DNA from: Pseudohongiella nitratireducens
Lineage (GTDB): Bacteria; Pseudomonadota; Gammaproteobacteria; Pseudomonadales; Pseudohongiellaceae
Length of the DNA stretch: 64,000 bases
Direction: 5' to 3'
Assembly: GCF_001642735.1 (NCBI RefSeq)
Contig: NZ_LWHM01000033.1
Coordinates: 124,001-188,000 of the forward strand
Position 1 is the stretch's first letter. Every line of letters begins with the position of its first letter. The position numbers and the translations under genes were made by a program. Of this stretch, positions 1-9,634 are shown piece after piece. A model generated the notes under the pieces. The model was given only the letters and a program-made list of their open reading frames with translations. It made no database searches and was not told the origin of the DNA.

Positions 1-237
1 TGGCTTCACCAGGCCAATATCAATATGAACCAACTGATTGCCAAGCGCCTGCTTGGCAGCCTGCCTGACAATGACGTGGCACCTACGGTGCTTGATCAGT
101 ATGCCAATACGGCTTCAGCCGGCTCGATCATTGCTTTTAACCGCTATCACCGGGATATGAAAGCAGGCGATATTGGCATGCTTTGCTCATTTGGAGCCGG
201 CTATTCAATTGGTAGTCTGTTACTCAGGAAAACATAA
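1..237 (+). CDS. 3-oxoacyl-ACP synthase III (FabH-like), 3' fragment
   Basis: Only the last 78 residues are in the window, and the reading frame is open from base 1. The fragment starts WLHQAN, the FabH/KAS III motif with the catalytic His (residue 3 here). NTASAGS, with the catalytic Asn at residue 36, matches the Asn loop of the family. It ends with a glycine-rich [15 protein letters not shown] strand typical of thiolase-fold enzymes. Family role: condensation of an acyl primer with malonyl-ACP. Two of the three catalytic residues are seen; the Cys lies outside the window. Whether it is the housekeeping FabH or a paralogue using other primers cannot be told from this end. Confidence 0.85.
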   Translation, partial: WLHQANINMNQLIAKRLLGSLPDNDVAPTVLDQYANTASAGSIIAFNRYHRDMKAGDIGMLCSFGAGYSIGSLLLRKT

Positions 238-277
238 CCTGCTGCTCAATAAGAATTTTACCTGCCGGAATAAAACC

Positions 278-1443
278 ATGATTATGACATCTGATACTGC
301 TGGTGCAGACCAGCCGAAGCTCCGCCGCCATGCCTGCGGGAAAGCAATACTTGCAACAATGACAGTATCGTTGTTGAGTACAGCATTTTCAGCATCAGTC
401 ACTGCTGCCACACCACAAGTGCGCGGACAATGGATGGGAGCACTGGGTGGCTCAGGTTTGCGGCGTTTCTATGCTTCCGGTAGTGATTTCGGTGAACTGG
501 TTAATCGTGCGGTCAGTTACCAGACTGCCAAGCGTGTTTTTGATGGTGCCAGTCAACGCGACCCAAATCTGTCCCCGTCAGATCGGGAATCGCATTCTGA
601 TACCTGGGTGATACAAAACGATTCGCTTATCCCTGTTGCCAGTAACAGTGAGCGTCCCGTGTTTCTGAGGGCACTATACCGGGCAGCGGGGCGTGATGAG
701 CCCGGGTTAGTGCGAAGTCGTGCAGACCGGATTGATCTTGGTGTTATGTATGCCTATGCGTCGGACGCTTTTGTCAGTTTCGGTGTGGCGGCAGAGGAGA
801 TACAAGCTGATATTTATTATGTTGAAGGCCGCTCCCGAGGACAGAGCTGGGGCCGAGGTTTGACGCCGGGTGGATTTTAGGCGACACATGGTCGTTGGGG
901 CTTCGCTATGACTACCTGATGTATAGTGGTGACTCCCGTGTTTCCGTGCCTGCACAGGGACAGGTCATTCACATAGCCCGAGATAGCCATTATGACAGAC
1001 AGTATCTTCAGTTTGATGCACTGGCCCGTATTGATTCGTCTGACTGGGCTTTGCTGTCTGACAGTGTTTCCCTTAGCTGGCGGCATTCCTTTCAGTGGAT
1101 GAGAAATGCTTATGAAGCAGAAACTGATAGCCTGGGCCGACCGGTGGTTGAGCCGTTTGGTCGCAATGAGGAGCTCGGTTTGTTTCGTACCGGCTTGAAT
1201 GCCAGCATGCCTGTGGGGGATAGCGGAAATTGGAGTGCCTTCGCGAACCTGACACTGGACTATGAGTTTATCTCGGATTTTGATTATCCGATTGACGACA
1301 GAGCATCGCTAACGGCAAGTACAGGTATTGTCTATCAGATTGCCAGGACGAAGCGCGTGCAACTGGTATACGACCGTTATCAGCACACGCGCGGCAATCG
1401 CACCCGCAATAATTTTTCACTGATTTCTGTGATCGACTTTTGA
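278..1443 (+). pseudogene. outer-membrane beta-barrel protein, frameshifted
   Basis: Two open frames together read as one secreted protein of about 388 residues. The first (278-880) has a basic N-terminus, a hydrophobic stretch and an AxA-type cleavage site near residue 38. It then runs into GQSWGRG and a stop. Frame 1 continues as PRFDAGWILGDTWSLGLRYD through to 1443, with the alternating aromatic and polar strands of a barrel and a terminal Phe, the usual C-terminal signature of outer-membrane barrels. One missing G in the GGGG run at 849-852 would join the two parts. No specific family is recognised. The start at 278 follows a weak purine-rich site and leaves 40 bases after the fabH-like stop. 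It may be a true pseudogene or an assembly error. Confidence 0.7.
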
Positions 1444-1470
1444 GGCGGCCGTCACATCGTTTGAGAATTC

Positions 1471-2838
1471 TCAGGCAGTCGTCTCTGTCAGTTGTTTTTG
1501 GCGCTGCTTACCCAGCCATAATGCCAGGAAAAACCAGACAGCTGAGATCGGCAACATGGTAATGGCCAGTCCGGACAAGCCCAGTCCCATCCAGGCCATG
1601 GCGGTGTAGGACCAGGCACCTAACTGATCGCCAACCCGATAGACAAAGGTGTCATTGAAGTTTTTTGCCTTGTACTTGTCGGTACGTGAAACGACAGTAT
1701 AGAGTGACTCTCTGGCCGGGCGCTGCAAGGCAAAATTGCCTGCCCGGCGTAAGGTGTCAAAAATAATGACGACAGCCAGTATCGGTGATATTGCCAGCAG
1801 TGCGAATCCAATGAAGCTGATAACAGGCAGCAGAGCCAGGCCCAGCCCCGTTCCAAGCCACTTGAGAATACGACCGGTAAAGAACAGTTGGATAATCAGC
1901 GTCAGTGCATTGACCGCCAGGTCCCGCATGGCAAACAGTTGTGTTCGCCCCTGACTGTCGTCGCCGTACACTTCGTTAACGATAGCAATCTGCTGGAAAT
2001 AGAGGTAGGTCGACACGATCGTAAACAGCAGCATCAGTAATGCAATACCCAGCAGGTAAGGGGAGCGTATAACATGTCGTGCGCCTTCCAGAACGTCGCC
2101 ACCAATTACACTTTGCTGTTTCTGTTCAACCTGAGTGATGACAGCCTGCTGTGCCTCTGGACTGCTTTCACCCCTTTCACTACTGTCTTCGTCTGAATCG
2201 CCCGCAGCTGCCAGTGCCATTGTGCTTTCCTGGTCACCAAGGTAGCGGGAGATCCGGACAGCGACTTCCATTAACAGGGCTGAGAGCAACAGCAGGGTGA
2301 CAGGCATGAAGAGGGTGGTCAGGGCAGTAGTAATAGTGGAGCCGGTGAGGGCACCTGCTGTGCCTCCGACAGCAATCACGCCAAACAGGCGCTTACTCTG
2401 GTTGGGGCGGAAAATATCGTTAATCAGTGACCAGAAAACAGAAACAATGAAGAGGTTAAAGACGCTGGTCCAGATAAAGAAAATCCGCCCGGCCCAGACC
2501 TCGCTGTTCCCATCCACTAGCTGGAAGATGGCATAGAACAGCAGTAACTGCAGCATGAAGAAACGATAAACCCAGGAGATGAACTGCCGTCTCGGCATGC
2601 GGGAGACAAGCGCGGTGTATATCGGATGCATAAGCAGCATGCCGACCAGCGTGCCGGTAAATAGCCAGGCCAGGTTGTCAACGCCGCCTGCAGCTCCCAT
2701 GTCATCCCGAATCGGTCGGATGATGTAATAGGCACACAGCAGAAGGTAGTAATAAGCAGCCGAGAAGAAAAGCGATCTGCCTTCACCCTGTCGAATATCA
2801 ATTGCACGTCTGATGGTTCGTTTCCAGAGTTCCAGCAT
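1471..2838 (-). CDS. MFS transporter, NTP/NDP-exchange (Tlc)-like
   Basis: This is a 455-residue integral membrane protein with about 10-12 hydrophobic segments. The N-terminus carries AYYIIRPIRDDMGAAGG, the RP-RDxMG signature of the ATP/ADP-translocase-like branch of the major facilitator superfamily. An acidic, glutamine-rich cytoplasmic loop lies around residues 205-240, between the two six-helix halves. Free-living bacteria carry such homologues with unknown substrate, so nucleotide transport is not claimed. The ATG at 2838 follows an AAGAGG site five bases upstream on the minus strand. The gene stands just downstream of corA on the same strand, with 24 bases between. Confidence 0.75.
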   Translation of the reverse strand: MLELWKRTIRRAIDIRQGEGRSLFFSAAYYYLLLCAYYIIRPIRDDMGAAGGVDNLAWLFTGTLVGMLLMHPIYTALVSRMPRRQFISWVYRFFMLQLLLFYAIFQLVDGNSEVWAGRIFFIWTSVFNLFIVSVFWSLINDIFRPNQSKRLFGVIAVGGTAGALTGSTITTALTTLFMPVTLLLLSALLMEVAVRISRYLGDQESTMALAAAGDSDEDSSERGESSPEAQQAVITQVEQKQQSVIGGDVLEGARHVIRSPYLLGIALLMLLFTIVSTYLYFQQIAIVNEVYGDDSQGRTQLFAMRDLAVNALTLIIQLFFTGRILKWLGTGLGLALLPVISFIGFALLAISPILAVVIIFDTLRRAGNFALQRPARESLYTVVSRTDKYKAKNFNDTFVYRVGDQLGAWSYTAMAWMGLGLSGLAITMLPISAVWFFLALWLGKQRQKQLTETTA

Positions 2839-2862
2839 GATGACCTCTTTTTTATTTTGTTA

Positions 2863-3813
2863 TCAGAGCCAGCCTTTTATCTTGAAGAAAACATAAGGGG
2901 CAACACCGGACAGCACCATCAGGCCAAGCGCCCAGGGGTAGCCCAGTTCCCAGGCCAGCTCCGGTATGAAATCAAAGTTCATGCCGTAGATGCTGGCTAT
3001 TACTGTGGGTGGCAGGAAAACCACCGCTGCGATGGAGAATATCTTGATAATCTGGTTCTGCTCAATGGCGATAAAGCCTTGAGCTGCATCCATGAGGAAG
3101 TTGATTTTGTCGAACACAAAGCTGTTATGCGGGAGCAGGGAATCAATATCCCGCAGCAGCTCCCTGGCCGTTTCGGCGTGGGCGGCAGAGAGCTTGCCAC
3201 GACGCAGCAGAAAGCTGATGGCACGTTGTGTATCCATCAGGCACAAGCGCACCTTACCATTAGTATCTTCCTGCCGGGCCAGTTCGTCCAGGGCATCTTC
3301 GATGGCCGTGTCGTTGTCTTCGAGTACCAGGTTGCTGGTTGCCTCCAGTTGCGTGTAAACCTCTTCCAGTGTGTCGGCCAGATCGTCAATCTTGATTTCA
3401 AACAGAGCCAGCAGAATGGAGACCGGGTCTTCTACCAGGCCATGCAACCGACGGGCCCGCATGCGCATCAGGCGAAAAGCTGGTATTTCACGCTCTCTCA
3501 GCGTGATCAGCTGTGCATCGCTGATCGTGAAGGCGACACTGGTATTGCGGTGTCGGTCTTCCGCTTTATGCAGGAAAAGGGAATGGACGTGCAGACCATG
3601 TTCATCCTGATAGGATCGGGCACTGGCCTCAATCTCTTCAACATCTTCTGTGTCAGGAAGCGGCTGGCTGTGCATGCTCTCAATCAGGTTGCGTTCGTCG
3701 TCATCCGGATTGACCAGATCCAGCCATAGCGCTGACTGCAAAGAGTTGCGGGTGATATCTCCCTGGGTGGGAATCAGGTACTTCTGGTCATCAAGTTGAT
3801 AGCGAAACAGCAT
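2863..3813 (-). CDS. corA: magnesium transporter CorA
   Basis: The protein has 316 residues, exactly the length of the classical enterobacterial CorA. A long acidic and helical cytoplasmic funnel domain precedes two C-terminal membrane helices. The first helix ends in YGMNF (GMN at 277-279), the selectivity-filter signature. The protein ends in a basic tail, FKIKGWL, as in other CorA proteins. It forms a pentameric inner-membrane channel for Mg2+ (also Co2+ and Ni2+). It is divergent from the quinohaemoprotein gene that starts at 3994, and it lies upstream of the MFS gene in a probable two-gene transcript. Confidence 0.95.
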   Translation of the reverse strand: MLFRYQLDDQKYLIPTQGDITRNSLQSALWLDLVNPDDDERNLIESMHSQPLPDTEDVEEIEASARSYQDEHGLHVHSLFLHKAEDRHRNTSVAFTISDAQLITLREREIPAFRLMRMRARRLHGLVEDPVSILLALFEIKIDDLADTLEEVYTQLEATSNLVLEDNDTAIEDALDELARQEDTNGKVRLCLMDTQRAISFLLRRGKLSAAHAETARELLRDIDSLLPHNSFVFDKINFLMDAAQGFIAIEQNQIIKIFSIAAVVFLPPTVIASIYGMNFDFIPELAWELGYPWALGLMVLSGVAPYVFFKIKGWL

Positions 3814-3993
3814 GCAAAATATCTCGTACTTGTCGTACTTCTATAGCGCGAACTATACACTAAAGGGGGACTCTCCCACCAGCGAAACGCGGCTTAACCT
3901 GCACTTTTGTGTATTCAGCCGAACTAGGATACGAATGACTGTTCGATTGGGTTAAGATCCTAAAAAACATAACAAGTCTTTTGGGGAATGGAT

Positions 3994-5844
3994 ATGGAAG
4001 TGGCGAAACTAACCCTGCGAAAAGTTGCTGGCAGGATGATGATGGCAAGTGTGCTACTGGGTTTTCAGATAACCGATGCCGCCGAAAACCTGGATGGAGA
4101 AAGCCTGTACACAGAGCATTGTGCGATGTGTCATACCGCCCCACAGGATGAGCGTACCCCGCCCAGGGATGCGTTGAGAAGTTACACCGCAAACAGTATT
4201 TTTCAGGCGTTAAGTGAAGGCATCATGCGCTCCCAGGGCGAAGCCTTGACCTCAGCCCAGCGAACAGCTCTGGCAGAGCACCTGGCAGGGGAGGCGATGC
4301 GCCAGGAAACTGCACGCCAGGTACAGCAATGTGAACAAACCATGCCTGCGCTGGACCTTGCGCAACCGAGTAACTGGAATGGCTGGGGGAATGGCCTTAG
4401 CAACCCCCGTCACCAGGAGTCTGCCGGTACACGTATTAATGCCGGTAACATAGGTGAACTTGAACTGCTTTGGGCTTACGGACATGACAACGCCTCAGCT
4501 GCCCGTGCCCAGCAGACGGTGATCGGTGAAGTCATGTTTATGGGTAGCCCTTCCGGTGAGGTTCGAGCCATGGATCTGGCAACGGGCTGTAACTACTGGA
4601 CCTACACTGCGCCGCGTGAAGTGAGAACGGCAATTACCGTGGCCCATGCAGATGGGCAAGACGGCCCGCTGGCCGTTTTCGCAGATACAGCCAATACGCT
4701 GTTTGTGGTCGATGCGACAACTGGGGAAGAACGTTGGCAGGCCGATGTTGACTCCCATCCTTTGGCCACCAGCACGGGTTCACCTGTTGTCCACGATAAC
4801 CGCATTTATGTCCCTGTCTCGTCCGGCGAGGTGAGTGCTGCGGGTCGCCCGGACTATCACTGCTGTACATTCAGGGGCAATGTTGCGGCATTTGATTTGG
4901 GTAGTGGGGAACGTGTCTGGCACACATATGTGATGGAAGAAGCCACTGTGGTTGGTGAAAATTCGCTGGGTAATCCATTTCTGGCACCATCGGGCGCACC
5001 AATCTGGCAGGCACCCAGTCTGGATCCTGAACGCGGCGTCGTGTATGCAGGCACCGGTCAGAACTACACCCGCCCAGCATCCAACAGCAGTGACTCAGTG
5101 GTAGCGTTTGATATGGTGTCTGGCGATATCCGCTGGATTCACCAGACCACACCTGATGATGCCTTCACCATGGCGTGTGCACTCGGAGCCAGTCACCCGA
5201 ATTGTCCTGACGCCGGCCCTGATGTTGATATCGGTGCCCCGATTGTTGCCACAACATTATCCAACGGGCAAAGTGTTGTGATTGCTGGTACAAAAGGGGC
5301 CAGGGTGGTTGCTCTGGACCCTGACGCCGAGGGTGAAGTGCTGTGGTCAATACGGGTTGGCCGAGGAGGTGCACTGGGTGGCATTCACTGGGGAATGACG
5401 TTTGCGGGTGATACCCTTTATGTCCCGGTTTCTGACCGCAGTGGCATGAGCAGTGATGCCAGTAATCGCATGCCAGGTCTGCATGCCATCGATATGAAGA
5501 CCGGTGACACGATTTGGTATGAAGCCGCTCCTGAACGCTGCAGTGAGAGCGGGGGTGCGTGCATGGATGTATACTCAGGGCCTGCCAGTGCACTGGATGA
5601 TATGGTTATTGCCACTTCATTAAATGGTCACCTTTTTGCACATGATGCGCAGACAGGTGAAGTTGTTTGGGAGTACGATACGGTCAGGTCTTATGAGACG
5701 ATTAATGGTGTCGAAGCGCAAGGCGGTGCCATTGACTCAAGCGGTCCGGTAATCAGTGGAGATTACTTGATTGTAAACAGCGGCTATGCCACTTTTAGCC
5801 AGATGCCGGGGAACGTTGTTCTTGTATTCCGTTTACCACAGTAA
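3994..5844 (+). CDS. PVA-dehydrogenase-like quinohaemoprotein (cytochrome c + PQQ propeller)
   Basis: This is a 616-residue exported enzyme. A signal peptide (residues 1 to about 31) is followed by a short cytochrome c domain with CAMCH at 43-47. A PQQ-type beta-propeller follows, with repeated AxDxxTGxxxW blades. The domain order (haem N-terminal, propeller C-terminal) and the CCTFRGNVAAFDLGSG stretch resemble polyvinyl-alcohol dehydrogenase, not classical methanol dehydrogenase. It probably oxidises an alcohol in the periplasm and passes electrons to the haem; the substrate is not known. ATG 3994 is chosen over ATG 3988 because GGGGA at 3983-3987 is then six bases upstream. It sits 54 bases before a second quinohaemoprotein gene. 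Confidence 0.8.
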   Translation: MEVAKLTLRKVAGRMMMASVLLGFQITDAAENLDGESLYTEHCAMCHTAPQDERTPPRDALRSYTANSIFQALSEGIMRSQGEALTSAQRTALAEHLAGEAMRQETARQVQQCEQTMPALDLAQPSNWNGWGNGLSNPRHQESAGTRINAGNIGELELLWAYGHDNASAARAQQTVIGEVMFMGSPSGEVRAMDLATGCNYWTYTAPREVRTAITVAHADGQDGPLAVFADTANTLFVVDATTGEERWQADVDSHPLATSTGSPVVHDNRIYVPVSSGEVSAAGRPDYHCCTFRGNVAAFDLGSGERVWHTYVMEEATVVGENSLGNPFLAPSGAPIWQAPSLDPERGVVYAGTGQNYTRPASNSSDSVVAFDMVSGDIRWIHQTTPDDAFTMACALGASHPNCPDAGPDVDIGAPIVATTLSNGQSVVIAGTKGARVVALDPDAEGEVLWSIRVGRGGALGGIHWGMTFAGDTLYVPVSDRSGMSSDASNRMPGLHAIDMKTGDTIWYEAAPERCSESGGACMDVYSGPASALDDMVIATSLNGHLFAHDAQTGEVVWEYDTVRSYETINGVEAQGGAIDSSGPVISGDYLIVNSGYATFSQMPGNVVLVFRLPQ

Positions 5845-5898
5845 TGGCTGGGTCGGAATAAAAATTACGTGAGAAAAATACAAGTAGTTCAGGGGAAG

Positions 5899-8085
5899 AT
5901 GATGAAAAGAACGTATTCGTGGGGATTGTTAGCAGCCTCAGCCGTGTTATTGGCTGCCTGCAGCCAGCCCGAAGAGCAAAGCGCGATGACAGGCGTTGAA
6001 GAAACGGCTGTGGTGGAAACCGCTGCAGTGAGCTATCCGGATTATGAAGCATCGGTAGACAGTGATCGTTTGATCAACGCCGATGATGAGCCTGGGCAGT
6101 GGATGTCAAATGGTCGTGACTATTGGGAGCAACGTTTCAGTCCGCTTTCCCAGGTCAATACTGATACGGTTTCAGACCTTGGCCTGGTCTGGTCAGCTGA
6201 CCTGGACACCAGTCGCGGCCAGGAAGCAACCCCTGTCGTGGTCGATGGTGCACTTTATGTCACGACCGCCTGGAGCATGGTTAAAGCTTACGATGCCACA
6301 AGTGGTGAATTGCTGTGGGAGTTTGATCCCGAAGTTGATCGTGCGCGAGGTGTTGATGCCTGTTGTGACGTGGTTAACCGGGGAGTGGCAGCCTGGGATG
6401 GGAAAATTTTCTTCGGTGCCCTGGATGGCCGCCTGATCGCACTGGATTCCAAGACCGGTGAGGTTGAATGGAGTGTAGTGACTGTTGATCAAAGCCAGCC
6501 TTATACCATCACTGGTGCGCCTCGTGTTGTTGATGGCAAGGTGCTGATCGGTAACAGTGGCGGTGAATATGGTGTCAGAGGTTATGTCACGGCCTACGAT
6601 GCCGATAGCGGTGAAGAGCAGTGGCGCTTTTATACGGTGCCTGGCAACCCGGAAGACGGGTTTGAACAGCCCGAGCTGGAAATGGCGGCAGAAACCTGGA
6701 ATGGCGAATGGTGGTCCATGGGAGGCGGTGGTACCGTCTGGGATGCAATGGCGTATGATCCGCAAAGCCATCTGCTGTATATCGGGGTAGGTAATGGTTC
6801 ACCCTGGAACCAGTCACTGCGCAGCCCTGGCGGCGGTGATAATCTGTTCCTGTCCTCCATCGTTGCGCTCAACCCTGACGATGGATCCTATGTTTGGCAT
6901 TACCAGACAACGCCTGGTGAGACCTGGGACTATACAGCGACTCAACCGCTCATGCTGGCTGATCTCGAGATCGGGGGTGAAACGCGGCGCGTCGTCATGC
7001 AGGCGCCGAAAAACGGTTTCTTCTACGTTCTCGATGCCCTGACAGGACGTCTGCTGTCAGCTGAAAATTATGTGCCTATAAACTGGGCTTCACATGTGGA
7101 CCTGGAAACCGGTCGTCCGGTTGAAAACCCACAGGCCCGTTATAATGAGACAGGCGAACCCTTCATCGTTCAACCTGGTCCACTGGGTGGTCATAACTGG
7201 TACCCCATGTCCTACAGTCGTAATACCGGACTGGTCTATATTCCTTCAACCGAAAACTTCATGACCTATGTGGGACAGGAAGCGTTTGAGCGATCAGACC
7301 GCGGCTGGAATACCGGTACGGATATGGCTCAGGGTGCACGTTTGTCCATGGCAGCTGGCGATGCGGCCCCGGAAAACAAGGCCTATTTGCTGGCATGGGA
7401 TCCGGTTGCCCAGGAAGAAGTCTGGCGTCAGCCGCAACTGGTACCAACAGCTTCAGCCGGTGTCCTGTCCACTGCGGGTGGTCTGGTATTCCAGGGTAAT
7501 GCCGCTGGTGAGTTTGTCGCCTACCGCGATACTGATGGCGAGCGCCTGTGGTCAGCTATCACACAGTCCCATACTGTTGCTGCACCTGCTACCTATGAAG
7601 TGGATGGCGTGCAGTATGTTGCCGTGGTAACCGGCTCCCGGGCGCTGCCACAAACTGGCCCTGGCGCCCTGGGGGCAACGACACTGGCTTCAAGCAATAA
7701 CTCCCGTGTGCTGGTTTATTCGCTGTATGGTGAACATGAGCTGCCTGCCGAAGAAATTGTTGCAGAAGATCAGGAACTGAACCCACCAGCATTGACAGCC
7801 AACAATGAAATGTTGGCCGCGGGTGAGCAGACCTATGGCCGATATTGCAGTGTTTGTCATGGTGATAGCGCAGAAAGCGATGGTGCCGGTGTGTTCCCTG
7901 ATTTGCGTTACTCGGAACGTCTGCAGGATCTGGACGCCTGGAATAGCGTTGTGCTGGAGGGCGAACTGTCTGATGGCGGTATGGTCTCCTTTGCCGAGCA
8001 GATGGAGCCTTCTGATGCGGCTGCGGTGCGTCAGTATGTCATCTCGCGTGCCATTGCGCTTGCTGATGAGCTGAGAGCGCAATAG
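5899..8085 (+). CDS. quinohaemoprotein alcohol dehydrogenase, lipoprotein
   Basis: This is a 728-residue PQQ enzyme with the opposite domain order to its neighbour. A lipoprotein signal with LLAAC lipobox (Cys 21) is followed by an eight-bladed PQQ propeller. The propeller carries the vicinal disulphide pair ACC (Cys 155-156) and a GETWDYTATQ segment around the catalytic Asp. A C-terminal cytochrome c domain has CSVCH at 650-654 and a GGMVSF segment as candidate axial Met. This is the type II alcohol dehydrogenase layout. It should oxidise alcohols and hand electrons from PQQ to haem c. An AGGGGAAG site at 5891-5898 fits ATG 5899 or 5902. No PQQ biosynthesis genes are in the window. Confidence 0.88.
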   Translation: MMKRTYSWGLLAASAVLLAACSQPEEQSAMTGVEETAVVETAAVSYPDYEASVDSDRLINADDEPGQWMSNGRDYWEQRFSPLSQVNTDTVSDLGLVWSADLDTSRGQEATPVVVDGALYVTTAWSMVKAYDATSGELLWEFDPEVDRARGVDACCDVVNRGVAAWDGKIFFGALDGRLIALDSKTGEVEWSVVTVDQSQPYTITGAPRVVDGKVLIGNSGGEYGVRGYVTAYDADSGEEQWRFYTVPGNPEDGFEQPELEMAAETWNGEWWSMGGGGTVWDAMAYDPQSHLLYIGVGNGSPWNQSLRSPGGGDNLFLSSIVALNPDDGSYVWHYQTTPGETWDYTATQPLMLADLEIGGETRRVVMQAPKNGFFYVLDALTGRLLSAENYVPINWASHVDLETGRPVENPQARYNETGEPFIVQPGPLGGHNWYPMSYSRNTGLVYIPSTENFMTYVGQEAFERSDRGWNTGTDMAQGARLSMAAGDAAPENKAYLLAWDPVAQEEVWRQPQLVPTASAGVLSTAGGLVFQGNAAGEFVAYRDTDGERLWSAITQSHTVAAPATYEVDGVQYVAVVTGSRALPQTGPGALGATTLASSNNSRVLVYSLYGEHELPAEEIVAEDQELNPPALTANNEMLAAGEQTYGRYCSVCHGDSAESDGAGVFPDLRYSERLQDLDAWNSVVLEGELSDGGMVSFAEQMEPSDAAAVRQYVISRAIALADELRAQ

Positions 8086-8098
8086 CGCTTATTCAGTG

Positions 8099-8605
8099 AT
8101 GCCGCAGGAAGTCTATTACTCGCACTACACGTCACCGGTTGGCCAACTTATGCTGGTCGGTGACGGTGCGAGTCTGCAGGCGCTGCGGTTTGATAAAGTC
8201 GGTGACTCCATCCGTCCCCAGCCTGACTGGCTACGGCGTAATGCCGCCTTTTCCTCTGTCAAACAGCAGCTTGATGCTTATTTTGCTGGCGAACTAACCC
8301 GGTTTTCGCTTTCCCTGTCTCCACAAGGCACTGATTTTCAGTGTCGAGTCTGGCAGGCGTTACAGGATATTCCTTATGGGGCCACCTGTAGCTATCTCGA
8401 TATTGCCAACACGCTTTCAGACCCCAACGCGACCCGTGCAGTCGGTGCCGCTAACGGTAAAAATCCGATTCCCATTATTATTCCCTGCCATCGCGTGATC
8501 GGGCGGGACGGATCGTTAACCGGGTTTGGTGGTGGACTTGAGCGAAAGCGCTTTCTATTGGCACTGGAGCAGAAAAATATCCCGTTTGAATTAACCGGAT
8601 TTTAA
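8099..8605 (+). CDS. ogt: methylated-DNA--protein-cysteine methyltransferase
   Basis: The product has 168 residues. The active-site motif PCHRV (Cys 130) sits in IIIPCHRVIGRDG, and the helix-turn-helix segment runs from WQALQDIPYGATCSY. A short N-terminal domain without the AdaA zinc cysteines makes it Ogt-like. It removes alkyl groups from O6-alkylguanine and O4-alkylthymine by suicidal transfer to Cys. The start is the ATG at 8099; a GTG at 8096 would add one residue. The gene follows the alcohol dehydrogenase by 13 bases on the same strand, so it is probably co-transcribed. Confidence 0.93.
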   Translation: MPQEVYYSHYTSPVGQLMLVGDGASLQALRFDKVGDSIRPQPDWLRRNAAFSSVKQQLDAYFAGELTRFSLSLSPQGTDFQCRVWQALQDIPYGATCSYLDIANTLSDPNATRAVGAANGKNPIPIIIPCHRVIGRDGSLTGFGGGLERKRFLLALEQKNIPFELTGF

Positions 8606-8662
8606 GGTCTGACTTGGGTTTTGATTGGCAACGCCATTGTTACCGTAACAAGATCAAGAGAG

Positions 8663-9634
8663 TCAGGGTTTTAGTGAGCTGGCATTGACTACCTGGTTTC
8701 TTCCCCGGGCTTTGGCCTGATAAAGAGCCTGATCAGTTGCAGACAACCAGGCGTGGTAATCATTCATGTCCGGCCTGATTTCACTCATACCAATGCTGAC
8801 AGTGACATGCAGCGGTGTTGATTGCCACACAATGTGAGTGCCGGAAATTCGCTTGCGTAAACGTTCAGCAAAGATCATGGCATTCTCAGCGGTAGTCTCT
8901 GGCAGAATGACGCCAAACTCTTCACCACCGTACCGACCGACGACATCAGTAGAACGGCGGAAACGATGAACCAGGTCGCCAATGGCGCGCATGACTTCGT
9001 CGCCAGCCTGATGACCATACTCGTCGTTGAACGATTTGAATTTGTCGATATCGAGCAGAAGCAGGGTAGAAGCTCTGCTGGCTCGCCGACATCGTTCGAA
9101 TTCCAGTTTGAGACTGTCTTCCCAGTGACCACGATTGGACAGCCCGGTCAGCGGATCTGTTCTGCTCAGGCGCTCGAGTCGTTCATTCGCCTTCTCCAGG
9201 TCAATTTTCCGCGTAGCCACTTCTGTCACATCGTAGACGGACAAACATACGCCGCTGACCTGGTTGGTTGTATCGTATAGCGGTGTCAGGCAAATATTCT
9301 GGTACATGCGTGCCGAGTTGCCGGTAAGCGGGCGCGTGCTACTGAAATTGAACAGATGGGCATGTTCTTCCCAGGTGCAAAACGAGCGTGAGCCTAATTG
9401 AAATACGGATTGGATTTTACGCTTCAACCACACGGCTGGAAGATATGGGAACAGGTCAAACAATATTTTGCCACGGGCATCACTGCTGCTGATACCGCTA
9501 TGATGCTCCATAAAGCTGTTCCACATATGGATCTGGTAATTTTTGTCCAGCAGCACAAGGCCATTATCCAGTGTCTGTAACAACTGCATAGTCAGGTGCA
9601 GGTCATGAAACTCTGAGCTCACATCCGCCGTCAT
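8663..9634 (-). CDS. diguanylate cyclase with PAS sensor domain
   Basis: This is a 323-residue soluble protein. A PAS-like sensor fills residues 15-140 (LDNGLVLLDKNYQIHMWN start, VYDVTEVATR end). A short helical linker leads to a GGDEF domain from about 150. The active site is GGEEF at 236-240. An inhibitory-site RxxD (RSTD, 227-230) stands five residues before it, so both catalysis and product inhibition look intact. It should make c-di-GMP. Its ATG overlaps the stop of the response-regulator gene by four bases (ATGA type, 9631-9634). The two are therefore translationally coupled, and the regulator may control the cyclase. Confidence 0.93.
   Translation of the reverse strand: MTADVSSEFHDLHLTMQLLQTLDNGLVLLDKNYQIHMWNSFMEHHSGISSSDARGKILFDLFPYLPAVWLKRKIQSVFQLGSRSFCTWEEHAHLFNFSSTRPLTGNSARMYQNICLTPLYDTTNQVSGVCLSVYDVTEVATRKIDLEKANERLERLSRTDPLTGLSNRGHWEDSLKLEFERCRRASRASTLLLLDIDKFKSFNDEYGHQAGDEVMRAIGDLVHRFRRSTDVVGRYGGEEFGVILPETTAENAMIFAERLRKRISGTHIVWQSTPLHVTVSIGMSEIRPDMNDYHAWLSATDQALYQAKARGRNQVVNASSLKP

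Noticed and set aside
2857-3729. Long plus-strand open frame (290 codons) opposite corA
   Set aside because: It is an antisense shadow of a clear CorA with all family motifs; its translation has no domain-like features.
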